Shown piece after piece: positions 8,512-17,637 of a stretch of DNA of 64,000 bases (its first letter is position 1; each line of letters opens with the position of its first letter). Made by a program: the position numbers and the translations under genes. The notes under the pieces were generated by a model, which did no database searches, was not told the origin of the DNA, and worked only from the letters and a program-made list of their open reading frames with translations. Origin of the DNA: Cyanophora paradoxa (Eukaryota; Glaucocystophyceae; Cyanophorales; Cyanophoraceae); contig QPMI01000423.1 in assembly GCA_004431415.1 (NCBI GenBank), positions 186,001 to 250,000 on the forward strand. Reading direction: 5' to 3'.

Positions 8512-9247
8512 CGAAAATGAGAATATCGTAACCTCCTACTTCTGTCGTCCAAACATTGAACGTTGCGGGGTTCTGGTTGTCAAATTCTACCCAACCTCTA
8601 CCGCGTCCGATTCCCTGAACAAAGAAAGTATAAGCCGGACCAATAATACCATTTTGGGAACGACATATAGACTCAATAGATTTAGGAATAGCAATATTTG
8701 GTAATAACCAATTTCCCATAATTCCATCGGGTTGTGTTGCATTTACGTTATCTACCCCAACTCTAACCATTCCAAACACATACGGATAGTCTCCACACGG
8801 AGTATACATACGAATACGTTGCGGATTCTCCGCATGCTCAGGTAGAGTATCGGGAATATCGGTAACAGCAACGGAGGATGCAAGCATACCCGACACACGA
8901 CAACCGCCGCCAATAACAGCGCCTCCCGATCGGACAACAGCGGCGGCACGTTCTCCGTCAAAATCTAACGTTCTAATATCCACACCCCATGCGTCAGGTT
9001 GCCCGATTCCCGCGTTAAAATTCGCATTTGTTACAAGAAGTTGAGTCGTTTTAACCACTCCCGAATTCTTGTCGGCGCGTAGTTCTTTCACACGTATCAT
9101 ACTGTTTTTATCGAATGCATTCGCGGAATTAGCCCGTTCCGTCGATTCCACACCACGGATTTCGTCGGCTACCTCGTGTTGTCGAAAGTGGACGGCGGGC
9201 GATCCCAAAGCGTAAACAGGTAATTGCACACGATTGTATTCGCCCAT
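8468..9247 (-). CDS. Paralogous protein B, with altered C-terminus
   Basis: The 259-aa product starts at ATG 9247 and is a paralogue of protein A: the shared core spans roughly residues 25-110 in both (ESTE, VKELRADKN, KTTQLLVTNANFNA, RSGGA). The C-terminal ends differ. Protein A ends in an Asp/Asn/Pro-rich tail; protein B stops early in a Cys/Gly/Ser stretch that is read out of frame, while a similar Asp/Asn/Pro-rich tail is still encoded just downstream in another frame, to 8344. A 72-bp tandem duplication lies exactly at the change. The protein may still fold, since only the tail is hit. Function unknown; a virion role is inferred from position. Confidence 0.7.
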   Translation of the reverse strand: MGEYNRVQLPVYALGSPAVHFRQHEVADEIRGVESTERANSANAFDKNSMIRVKELRADKNSGVVKTTQLLVTNANFNAGIGQPDAWGVDIRTLDFDGERAAAVVRSGGAVIGGGCRVSGMLASSVAVTDIPDTLPEHAENPQRIRMYTPCGDYPYVFGMVRVGVDNVNATQPDGIMGNWLLPNIAIPKSIESICRSQNGIIGPAYTFFVQGIGRGRGWVEFDNQNPATFNVWTTEVGGYDILIFGSSRCGGYTWSQSR

Positions 9248-9283
9248 TGCTTCTTTTACTAAGAAGGAAAGAAAAATAAACCA

Positions 9284-9592
9284 TTAAGCCAATGTGATAA
9301 GATTCGATCCAAGAGATTGGTAAGCGGTTGTTAGACTTTGGATATTGGATGTGATCGCTTTAAGGTTAGAATCACATTCGGCGTAACGTGCTACGGGATC
9401 ACCATAAGCCGATTGCGCAAGGACATTAACCAAGAGGGTTTTATATTCATGAACAACTGGGGACAGTTTGTTAGTTTGCTGAATTGTTTTTTCGACATTT
9501 TGTAGCGCGGCTACAAGTTTGATAGTATCGAATGCAAGAGCGACAGGCTCAGAAGTAGTAGAAGGAGATCCACCAAGTGGATAGGTCGCCAT
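9284..9592 (-). CDS. Small helical protein next to fibre gene
   Basis: This 102-aa product is mostly helix-forming, with hydrophobic residues spaced as in a coiled coil (residues ~20-100) and a Pro/Gly/Ser-rich first 15 residues. It lies 3 bases downstream of the 2009-aa fibre gene on the same strand and 36 bases upstream of protein B, so the four genes probably form one late transcription block. A fibre chaperone or connector would fit this position, but no family is recognised. Confidence 0.6.
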   Translation of the reverse strand: MATYPLGGSPSTTSEPVALAFDTIKLVAALQNVEKTIQQTNKLSPVVHEYKTLLVNVLAQSAYGDPVARYAECDSNLKAITSNIQSLTTAYQSLGSNLITLA

Positions 9593-9595
9593 TTA

Positions 9596-12500
9596 TTATA
9601 CTGTGACATTTTTAATTTGGTCTATTTGATCTTGTAGACCCTTGCATTTCTTAGATAATTCTTTTACGGCTTCTATGAGAACTGGAATTAAACCCGTGTA
9701 TTCGAGAGCTAAGTAACCATCTTCTTTGCTCGCACATACAACTTCTGGTATTATCTGTTGCACATCTTGCGCAATTAAACCTAATCTTGTTCCGTTTTTT
9801 TCACTTCCGATTCGTTTATAACTCACTCCTTCTAATTTCTCTATTGCTGAAAGAGCGCCGGTAATCTTTTTAATATCGGTTTTGTATCTTCTATCGCTAC
9901 CTTGTCCAAGATAGTTTCTAACCCACATGTAACCGTCGTCATTTATAAATGCTACGTGAACATCGGATGCATTTCTAAACTCTACTACTGTTGTTGCATG
10001 CCCTCTAATATATGTAGTAGAACCCGTCCCGAAATACATTCTCGGGTAATTATCACCGGAGTTTATCCAATTTCCGGAGAACCAAGTTGCCGACAGTGGT
10101 TTACTAAAAACGTTATCCCAACTGATCGTCCCATTTGCTGGTGTGGTTCTTCCTTTTTCTTTTGTCCATCCAACCATACCGATGTAACACCGCCCTTTAC
10201 TTGCAACAAATCTTACGTGTGAAAAGTTATCACAAGCAAAGGAAGCCCACGCCAACCCATCGTGATAATCAGAGGTTCCATAATTTGCGATAGCCTGGTA
10301 AGTATTTACACGCATAATGTGGAACCATCTACCCGATCGATAACCTCCAATGTCGAAATATCTTGTATTTGTCCAACACAAATATTGAACGTGACATGTT
10401 TTCATATTTGCTGGTTTTTCGATTTGCGCCCAATCACTACTCGTCGTTTCATCTGAAACACTGCTGTAAAATCCATCCACGGGATTATCATTAGTAGCCG
10501 TCCAACCGGATACCCAAGATCCGCTAAATGATAGACCGCCACTACCTGTTCCACTCCAAGTATCAAAACCTGTAATGTTTCCAACTAAACTCGGTGTAAG
10601 TAGATTTGGCTTACTATAAATGTTATCCCAAGAAATGTAACCGGTGTGTCCACCATAAGAACTACTATGTGCGCGATCATGTGTAAAACCAATACCCATA
10701 ATGTGAACTCTTCCAACTCTCGGATAAATACGGATGTGAGTAAATCGACCCGCAAGGAAGATTGGGACATTATTTAACCCGTTGTGGTGACCGTCGGAAT
10801 CGCCATTATGAGGGTGATAGTTATTAACTCTCGTAATAAATACAATTGCTCCATTACTACGGACTCCCCAAATTTCAAAGTAACGGCAAACAGTCCAAGG
10901 TAAATGTGTAAGGAATGCTGTCCCATTAACCATTGCTGTGGGTATTGTATACTGAATCCAAGTAGTTGTAGAAGCTGTATCATCGGCTTCACTGTTGAAT
11001 ACATAACTACCATAATTATATCCTGGATCCCAAGGCGTCCCATAACCAACTGTCCAAGTTCCGCCCGATGAATGATAAGCACCACCTGCTACTGTGTCAT
11101 CAAAACCGTAACATTTCGGAACGTCATAACCATTTCTTTTTAATGTTGCAACATCTATTGTTGTTGCACCGATGGTGGTAGCGCTTATTGTCGGAACTGT
11201 CAAAGTGTTGTTTACCCAAAGGTTTCCATTGTTATAAGATTTTAAAATTGCTCCATCTGCTGAGTTTCTGAATTCAATTGAAACACCATCACTATTTCCA
11301 TAACCTCGAATATATGTCGTATTACCATTTCCAAACCATATTCGCTCTATGTTATCTGTTGATTTTAACCAAGTGTTTGTAATCCATGTTGCTGTTCCTG
11401 GAAGGTCTGCGGCTGTAATTAACGCTGGTTTACTATACACATTATCCCAACTAATCATACCATTCGCTGGTGCTGTTCTTCCTACCTCTTTCGTCCATCC
11501 AAGCATTCCAATATGAACACGTCCTTTCTTTGCGAAAATTCCAATATATGAGAAATTCCCACAAAATACGGATGTCCATAATAAACTCGAATGCCACGCT
11601 GTGTCGGCTGTGTTTTGAACATTTTGATACGTATTCACTCTCATAATATAATTCCATCGACTGTTGCGGTATCCGTAAATATCGAAATATCGCGCATTCG
11701 ACCAACATAAATATTGAATGTGACATGTTTTCATTCCTGCTGGAACTGCACACTGCATATACCCATCGCCGCTTGCATCATCTGTTTGGTTGCTATGAAA
11801 CCCTTCCACTGGGTTATCTGTTGTGGGTTTCCATCCTGTTGTCCAAGCGCCGGATTGGAATGATACACCTGCGCTATTCCAACCACTCACCACATCAAAA
11901 TCGGAATATTTGCCGACAGGATTAAAAGCGATATTATCATAATGAATTAATCCAACATCATTATCGGTTGCTCTCTGACGACTCCAACCAAAGACACCCG
12001 TGAAATAAATTCGACCTTTCACACCTTTAACTACTACCTTTTTGTAAAAATCACAGTTTATAGAAGTGAATACAACACCCGAATAAGTCCCATCTTGAAC
12101 CGGCGTATTTTGGATGGCTTGATAGTTATTCACACGTCTTAGGAAATGTTGATGTCCATTAACGGTTTCACCGTAAATATCGAAATAACGACAATTAAGC
12201 CATAGTAAATGCTCAATGTAAAACGATTTCATACCTTCTGGTTTTGTCCAACGCATCCAACAACCCGTAACGTCTGCATCATTCTCAGGTGTCGTATAAC
12301 ATCCGGTTTGTCCTGTTCTATGTCCTGTCCAATTAACAGTCCAATTATTCGCGCTTCTATCTGTCGAAACAGTATCTAATTGATCGAATTCGTAACCTTT
12401 CGGTATTGTGTTACCGCCAATTTGTAATGTGGTAGCATTCACAGTTCCGGTGACGGTTCCACCTGTAAGAGGTAAATAACCTGCAAGTGCCGCCGCTAAT

Positions 12501-15500
12501 TCTGCATCGGTTGCATAACTGCTTAAATCCGCGGACGTGAGATATCCTTTATTGGTTAGGTAATCATCTGTAACGACACCTGAAAGGGTTGTATTGTGTA
12601 AGTTTTTCGCCGCCATTCTCTGATTGACTTCTAAGGCGCCTCCTGTTGTCGTTTTAATCCACGCAATCTCACATTTTCCGTGATCATCTGTGGGTTGTCC
12701 CACAACAGGAAGATAGTTAACAACTTTCTCCCTTGTGAATACTATTTTAGGTCTTGCTCCATCATATGCGCTTTGATCTGTTACATTTACTTGTATCGCT
12801 GCTGAAAAATCCGCTACTTGTCCTGTTTCCCCTGGGTGATAATTCGTAACATAGATACTGGGGAAAGTATCGTTTACTCCTACATTGAAATCGCCACTAT
12901 ACACTCCATTTACGATTGGATCCCTGGGTAATCTTACTGCAAGAGTTCCCACCATCGGTGTGCCTTCTTGACCTGTAAACGACCCATTGAGACTAACGTA
13001 ATGATCATTCAAAAATAGCCTTTCAGGTGTATTAATTGATTGGTAAAGTGTGACTCCATTAAAAACGTTTCCGATTGCATTCAATTGTGCAAAAACGGGC
13101 TGTTCGTCTATTTCGCTCCATGGGTGCCTGTGGTTGCTATTGGTAATCTGTGAATAATCATGAGTGTGTGGATCAGGTGGGAAGGTTAATGGCGGATTTG
13201 TGATATGCTCCCATAAATGAGTATGGGCGAAATCTGTGATTTGCGATTTTGTGTGAGTGTGTGCGAAATCTGTTATTTGATCTTTTGTGTGAGTGTGGGC
13301 GAAATCTGTTATTTGATCTTTTGTGTGAGTGTGGGCGAAATCTGTTATATCTGCTTTTGTGTGTTTTTGGTTTGCTAACCAATCTAAGACAACATTAGAA
13401 GTAGGATGATGCGGTAGGTTTGCTTCAATATTCACAGTTAAGTAGTCGACTATTAAATTACTTCCATAAATATTACTTGCCCATATATTACTTGCCCATA
13501 GATTACTGGTATATAAGTTACTTGCCCATATGTTACTTGCTGAAATGTTACTGGTATAAATGTTATTTGTAACTGTAAGGTTTGCGTCGTTTTTGATAAC
13601 AAATAATGAAAGAATATTAGTAAGTTCGCCTTCATCAATGTATCCTTGATGTTCTAAATAATCTTCTGTTACCACTCTCGAAATATCTTCATTGTGTATG
13701 TTTTTGGCGCTTGCTCTTTGATTGATTTCTAATAAACCTTCACCAACACCACCGTTATAATTTGTTTTTATCCATGCTACCTCGCATCTTTCGTAACTAT
13801 CACGATCTCCTATAAAAGTTTTTGGTAAAAGACGCTGCCGACTAAATATTAATTTCGGTCTCGATTGGTCAAAATCGCTAACATCTGTTACATTAATTTG
13901 TATTGCTGCGTCTTTGTTGTCGCAACTATTTGGATCTAATGGAATTGATGGTATCGGAGGTAATACTTCTGTCATCTCGATATCCTCAGGGTAGTAGTTT
14001 GTTAAATAAATTCCGGGTTTTGTCTCAAACAAACCAAAATTACCACTTATTGGTAAAATCCCTTCTCTTCTGGGTGGTCTAATGTATAATTCGGCTTCCA
14101 TTCCTGTGCCTGCTTCTATTCCCATACGATTAAGGTAGTGGTCATTTAATTGTAATCTTTCTTCTATTTCTATATTTTGGTAGAGACTTACACCATGTTG
14201 AAAATCTGTTAATACATTTCCTGCGGATGCAAAAGTAGGTTGCTGATCGATTTCGTCCCAATTATGCCTGTGGTCTTCTGGTGGAAATTCAGTAGGTATG
14301 TTATCTAAATCGCCCCAATCGTGCCTATGCTCTGTGGGCGGAAATCTTTCCGGTTTGTTTAGAATGTCTTCCCATTCGTGTTCGTGGGGATCTGGTGGGA
14401 ATGTGTCGGGTTTATTAATAATATCCCTCCAATCTACGGTAAAATCGAAAAATCCCGGCTGTAATCCATCTGGTAATAACTCTTCATCTGGTATATGTGG
14501 CTGTTCATAATCTATGTTAGGTGGATCTAATCCATGTGGTAATAGTTGTTCGTCAAATGGTTGATAACGATCATATAACATATGGTTAGGATCAAATCCA
14601 TCCGGCAATTCTTCCACGTCTTCACATTCTTTATGTTCGAGAGGTATAACATTAATATCCGGTGCTAAGAGTTCCTCAGCGGGCGGTTTGTAATCTTTAA
14701 AAACTGGTTTATTATAAACTTTTTCCCAACTAACTAAATGTTGCCCAAACGCTACCGTTTCATCCGCTGTGTATTCTCTACCGGGTTGTTTCTTTGGTGT
14801 GAGATCTGGTGGATCCCATGGTAGCGGAAATGGAACCGGAGTAGGTCCGTAATGCTCTATGATTTCTCTTATGGTCTTTTCACTAACAAGTTTCTCACCA
14901 TTTGCATAAACATTACTACCATGAATATTTCGCCATTGTCGGGTTCTAATACCAAGGTCTTTGGTGTTTGTTTTCAAAGGTAAAAGGTGGCGATCCATTT
15001 CGACAAGATCGGGATGTAAATGTATAGCTACTGGTTGACTGGGACTATTGTCGACTGTGATCGAATCCTTTTCTTTGGAAGTATCCGGTGGAAGACTGAA
15101 ACCAAACAGTGCATTAGTGTTTGAATTGGTGACAATGTCTTGAGGGTAAACATTATTGGTGTGGCGAATCTGATTCTCTTCACCATGCGGGGCTACTTGT
15201 AATATCTGGGGAATTTGTGTAATCGCGTTTGATCCTTCATTATAGATTCTCAAACCGCTACGATGAACTCCCTTCTCATCCTGGACATTAAAAACCAAAC
15301 GTCCGCTATCATAACGTGTGGGAATATCGGGATGCGTTCCACTTGCTTTAAGTTTCCGTGGTCTCCTTCTTGTTGCCTTGATCTCCGCAACCGCGTTTTT
15401 TTTTACATTCCCCAAACTAAAAGCTATACTTACATCTTCTTTCTCTGGGTCTGTTTGATTCACCGTTAAAGCATGAATTCTGGGATGCGTCTTACTGGGT

Positions 15501-15625
15501 TTATCGGCGCTCTGATCAATTGACGCCGACCCTTTAATGGTGATATTATCAAAGTTTACATGTTTAGTGTTTCCTTTACCACTACCTGTTATGGTTTGTA
15601 AATTTGCTGGATAATTGAAACTCAT
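9596..15625 (-). CDS. Giant fibre/spike protein with S74 chaperone domain
   Basis: This 2009-aa protein is built like a phage tail fibre. Around residue 215-240 is a DLG...RQWRNI stretch typical of fibre shafts. HxH-containing repeats with an FPPxxHxHxW pattern lie at ~395-465, and an HTHTK repeat at ~760-810; in phage fibres such His pairs bind metal along a trimer. Residues ~688-723 are a run of xxSNI/L repeats. From ~1080 to ~1850 there are four copies of a ~150-aa module with a conserved RYFDIYG core and a WDN end, possibly beta-sandwich sugar-binding units. The last ~100 residues are a Peptidase_S74 intramolecular chaperone: SDRRYK with Ser1910 and Lys1915, then a coiled coil. By analogy it would help trimer folding and then cut itself off. 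Host attachment is the likely role. It takes about 30% of the visible element. Confidence 0.88.
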   Translation of the reverse strand: MSFNYPANLQTITGSGKGNTKHVNFDNITIKGSASIDQSADKPSKTHPRIHALTVNQTDPEKEDVSIAFSLGNVKKNAVAEIKATRRRPRKLKASGTHPDIPTRYDSGRLVFNVQDEKGVHRSGLRIYNEGSNAITQIPQILQVAPHGEENQIRHTNNVYPQDIVTNSNTNALFGFSLPPDTSKEKDSITVDNSPSQPVAIHLHPDLVEMDRHLLPLKTNTKDLGIRTRQWRNIHGSNVYANGEKLVSEKTIREIIEHYGPTPVPFPLPWDPPDLTPKKQPGREYTADETVAFGQHLVSWEKVYNKPVFKDYKPPAEELLAPDINVIPLEHKECEDVEELPDGFDPNHMLYDRYQPFDEQLLPHGLDPPNIDYEQPHIPDEELLPDGLQPGFFDFTVDWRDIINKPDTFPPDPHEHEWEDILNKPERFPPTEHRHDWGDLDNIPTEFPPEDHRHNWDEIDQQPTFASAGNVLTDFQHGVSLYQNIEIEERLQLNDHYLNRMGIEAGTGMEAELYIRPPRREGILPISGNFGLFETKPGIYLTNYYPEDIEMTEVLPPIPSIPLDPNSCDNKDAAIQINVTDVSDFDQSRPKLIFSRQRLLPKTFIGDRDSYERCEVAWIKTNYNGGVGEGLLEINQRASAKNIHNEDISRVVTEDYLEHQGYIDEGELTNILSLFVIKNDANLTVTNNIYTSNISASNIWASNLYTSNLWASNIWASNIYGSNLIVDYLTVNIEANLPHHPTSNVVLDWLANQKHTKADITDFAHTHTKDQITDFAHTHTKDQITDFAHTHTKSQITDFAHTHLWEHITNPPLTFPPDPHTHDYSQITNSNHRHPWSEIDEQPVFAQLNAIGNVFNGVTLYQSINTPERLFLNDHYVSLNGSFTGQEGTPMVGTLAVRLPRDPIVNGVYSGDFNVGVNDTFPSIYVTNYHPGETGQVADFSAAIQVNVTDQSAYDGARPKIVFTREKVVNYLPVVGQPTDDHGKCEIAWIKTTTGGALEVNQRMAAKNLHNTTLSGVVTDDYLTNKGYLTSADLSSYATDAELAAALAGYLPLTGGTVTGTVNATTLQIGGNTIPKGYEFDQLDTVSTDRSANNWTVNWTGHRTGQTGCYTTPENDADVTGCWMRWTKPEGMKSFYIEHLLWLNCRYFDIYGETVNGHQHFLRRVNNYQAIQNTPVQDGTYSGVVFTSINCDFYKKVVVKGVKGRIYFTGVFGWSRQRATDNDVGLIHYDNIAFNPVGKYSDFDVVSGWNSAGVSFQSGAWTTGWKPTTDNPVEGFHSNQTDDASGDGYMQCAVPAGMKTCHIQYLCWSNARYFDIYGYRNSRWNYIMRVNTYQNVQNTADTAWHSSLLWTSVFCGNFSYIGIFAKKGRVHIGMLGWTKEVGRTAPANGMISWDNVYSKPALITAADLPGTATWITNTWLKSTDNIERIWFGNGNTTYIRGYGNSDGVSIEFRNSADGAILKSYNNGNLWVNNTLTVPTISATTIGATTIDVATLKRNGYDVPKCYGFDDTVAGGAYHSSGGTWTVGYGTPWDPGYNYGSYVFNSEADDTASTTTWIQYTIPTAMVNGTAFLTHLPWTVCRYFEIWGVRSNGAIVFITRVNNYHPHNGDSDGHHNGLNNVPIFLAGRFTHIRIYPRVGRVHIMGIGFTHDRAHSSSYGGHTGYISWDNIYSKPNLLTPSLVGNITGFDTWSGTGSGGLSFSGSWVSGWTATNDNPVDGFYSSVSDETTSSDWAQIEKPANMKTCHVQYLCWTNTRYFDIGGYRSGRWFHIMRVNTYQAIANYGTSDYHDGLAWASFACDNFSHVRFVASKGRCYIGMVGWTKEKGRTTPANGTISWDNVFSKPLSATWFSGNWINSGDNYPRMYFGTGSTTYIRGHATTVVEFRNASDVHVAFINDDGYMWVRNYLGQGSDRRYKTDIKKITGALSAIEKLEGVSYKRIGSEKNGTRLGLIAQDVQQIIPEVVCASKEDGYLALEYTGLIPVLIEAVKELSKKCKGLQDQIDQIKNVTV

Positions 15626-15674
15626 CCCTGGTTACTCTAATAATAGAGATTTATTAAATTTCAATTAAGTAAAG
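15626..15674. promoter_or_regulatory. Divergent promoter between fibre and lipase genes
   Basis: Only 49 bases separate the two divergent start codons, so any promoter for both must lie here or overlap coding DNA. The segment is AT-rich and holds a 5-bp stem, CTCTA-ATAA-TAGAG, at 15,635-15,648. The lipase side ends in AATTAAGTAAAG directly before ATGCC, the leader type also seen at the polymerase and integrase genes. Confidence 0.5.
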
Positions 15675-17210
15675 ATGCCTTTAAGGGTTGTTTTATCTTT
15701 GTCTGGCGGGGGCGCACGTGGTATTATCATAACAAGGTTGTTAAAAGAAATAGAAACAAGAACAGGTAAACGCGTTATTGATTTGGTCGATCTTGTAAGT
15801 GGAACGTCCACAGGCGGTATTATTGCTATTGGTCTCAATGTGAAAAATCCCGAATTTCCCGATGAACCTAAATTAACGGCTACCGATCTTCATAATACTT
15901 ACCTATATCATCTTCCTCTCATCTTTGCGAATCCACGGAATATCATAGAGAATGCACTTTTCAATACTAAATATGATGTATCACCATTAGAAACCGCTAT
16001 TTTCTCTGTGACTGGGGAAGCTCTCATAAAAGATTCATTAAAAGATGTGGTTATTACGACATTCGACACTGTAAGCATGAAACCAATTTTTATAGCAAAC
16101 GATAACGATTATAAGACTATACCAAGTAAAATAGCGGCACGTTCTACTTCCGCTGCTCCTACATATTTTGCTCCTGTCGATTACAACGGAATGTGTTTAA
16201 TAGATGGTGCGATATCAGGTAACAATAACCCAAGTGTTTGTGGTTATAGTCACGCAAAAAAGATATATGATAACGACGACGATATTATAGTTATTAGCAT
16301 ATCATGTGGTGAGGTAAATGAAACAGACGCACCAAATGTGGGTTACTCTTACGAAAGTGTGAATACCTGGGGAATTCTATCATGGATTGCTTCCACATCA
16401 GGGAGTCCATTAATTAATATGCTAATGGCTGCAAGTGAATTATCGGCTCTTGAAAAGATGCATGAGTTTTTACCATATAATGATGACCAAGGATATGCGC
16501 GATACTACCGTATCTCTGTGCCGCTTCCGAAAGATATCTTAAACTCCCTCGATGATACTTCTAAGATTCCGGACATGATAGCGGCGACTGAAACGTATAT
16601 AGAAGCAAACGACGCCATGATAAATCGACTATGTGAGTTACTTGTAACAAATTATGAGATTAAGAACCCTGTCAGATCCTATGTATCATCCACTCTCAAT
16701 AACATACCTCCTATCGATGCTAATTGGTATCTTCTGTCAGATAATGCGTTTACCGCTTCTTCTGCAAAATTCGGAAAAGAGGCATTTAAAGCCCGCCCAT
16801 CATTAACTGAATGGGAAGCGAATGCATCCGCCATAAACGGAATATGGGAAACGCCAACTGAATATTTGCAAATAGCCTTACCATATACATATGAAATCGC
16901 TTCTATAATTGCATATGGATCAGGTATAACGACTGCATTTATTAAGACTTTTAATGTTGCGACATCGCAAGATGGTTTAACATGGTCATTTATCAAATAT
17001 GAGGGTGTAAATAGAATGTTTGTATGTGAAAATATAAATAATGCACATAATTCTGGGGATGTTGCATATGCTCTGGGGTTCCCGCTTTCAATTAACGATG
17101 TATTTTATATAGGTTATCCTCTGAGAATTCGATATATTCGAATTTATCCGCTGGTATATATAAATGCTCCGACTATGAGAGTCGATGTAACGGGCGCATT
17201 TATACGGTAG
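15675..17210 (+). CDS. Patatin-like phospholipase with discoidin-like C-terminus
   Basis: The 511-aa product starts with a patatin domain: oxyanion-hole GGGARG at 11-16, nucleophile elbow GTSTG with Ser45, and catalytic Asp177 in a DGA motif. Such Ser-Asp dyad enzymes release fatty acids from membrane phospholipids. Residues ~340-511 have the order and spacing of an F5/8-type (discoidin) beta-sandwich: an early ASSA..G.EAF start, a Trp-containing middle, SQDGLTW, then RYIRIYP near the end. That part could bind sugar or lipid at a cell surface. No signal peptide is seen. Placed head to head with the fibre gene, it may serve membrane passage during entry or release; this is inference, since a metabolic use is also possible. 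Confidence 0.85.
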   Translation: MPLRVVLSLSGGGARGIIITRLLKEIETRTGKRVIDLVDLVSGTSTGGIIAIGLNVKNPEFPDEPKLTATDLHNTYLYHLPLIFANPRNIIENALFNTKYDVSPLETAIFSVTGEALIKDSLKDVVITTFDTVSMKPIFIANDNDYKTIPSKIAARSTSAAPTYFAPVDYNGMCLIDGAISGNNNPSVCGYSHAKKIYDNDDDIIVISISCGEVNETDAPNVGYSYESVNTWGILSWIASTSGSPLINMLMAASELSALEKMHEFLPYNDDQGYARYYRISVPLPKDILNSLDDTSKIPDMIAATETYIEANDAMINRLCELLVTNYEIKNPVRSYVSSTLNNIPPIDANWYLLSDNAFTASSAKFGKEAFKARPSLTEWEANASAINGIWETPTEYLQIALPYTYEIASIIAYGSGITTAFIKTFNVATSQDGLTWSFIKYEGVNRMFVCENINNAHNSGDVAYALGFPLSINDVFYIGYPLRIRYIRIYPLVYINAPTMRVDVTGAFIR

Positions 17211-17637
17211 AAAAAAGAGGGAATTTTTTCCGATTTTTTGATTATATATGTATATGTATATATAATAATATTAATTAATATTATTTATTATTTTTTTTTT
17301 CCAAACATTTTTTTCTCGGTCAAACGGCATTACGGAGGTTTTGGTATATATAGTCTAAATATGTCGTGTATATATGGTATATATATGTCGTGGGAATTTC
17401 GGACATTTCAGGACAATGGGGGGATGATTTCAGAACGATGGGGGGGTGATTTCAGAACGATGGGGGGGTGATTTCAGAACGATGGGGGGGTGATTTCAGA
17501 ACGATGGGGGGAAGAAACCCAAAGAAACCAAAAATTCCAAGAAATTCATACAAACTGCTATAACTCTTCACCAACTTATCGCCTTTCAAAACCGCGACCA
17601 TCGCCGGAATCCTCTTTGCATCCTCTACACATCTATG
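17211..17637. repeat. AT-rich spacer with 22-bp G-run tandem repeat
   Basis: Between the convergent lipase and integrase genes lies a very AT-rich run (17,230-17,310) followed by a tandem repeat at about 17,404-17,513: one degenerate and four near-exact 22-bp units (GATTTCAGAACGATGGGGGGGT), starting at 17,426, 17,448, 17,470 and 17,492. The G7 runs at regular spacing could form a G-quadruplex on the plus strand. No gene is seen. Confidence 0.85.

Noticed and set aside
8393-8704. A 103-codon plus-strand frame with an internal repeat
   Set aside because: It is the antisense of paralogue B and of the 44-bp duplication.
7479-9247. Calling the two paralogues major or minor capsid proteins
   Set aside because: They are beta-rich and near the fibre gene, but I see no defensible jelly-roll pattern, and they are short for a double jelly roll.
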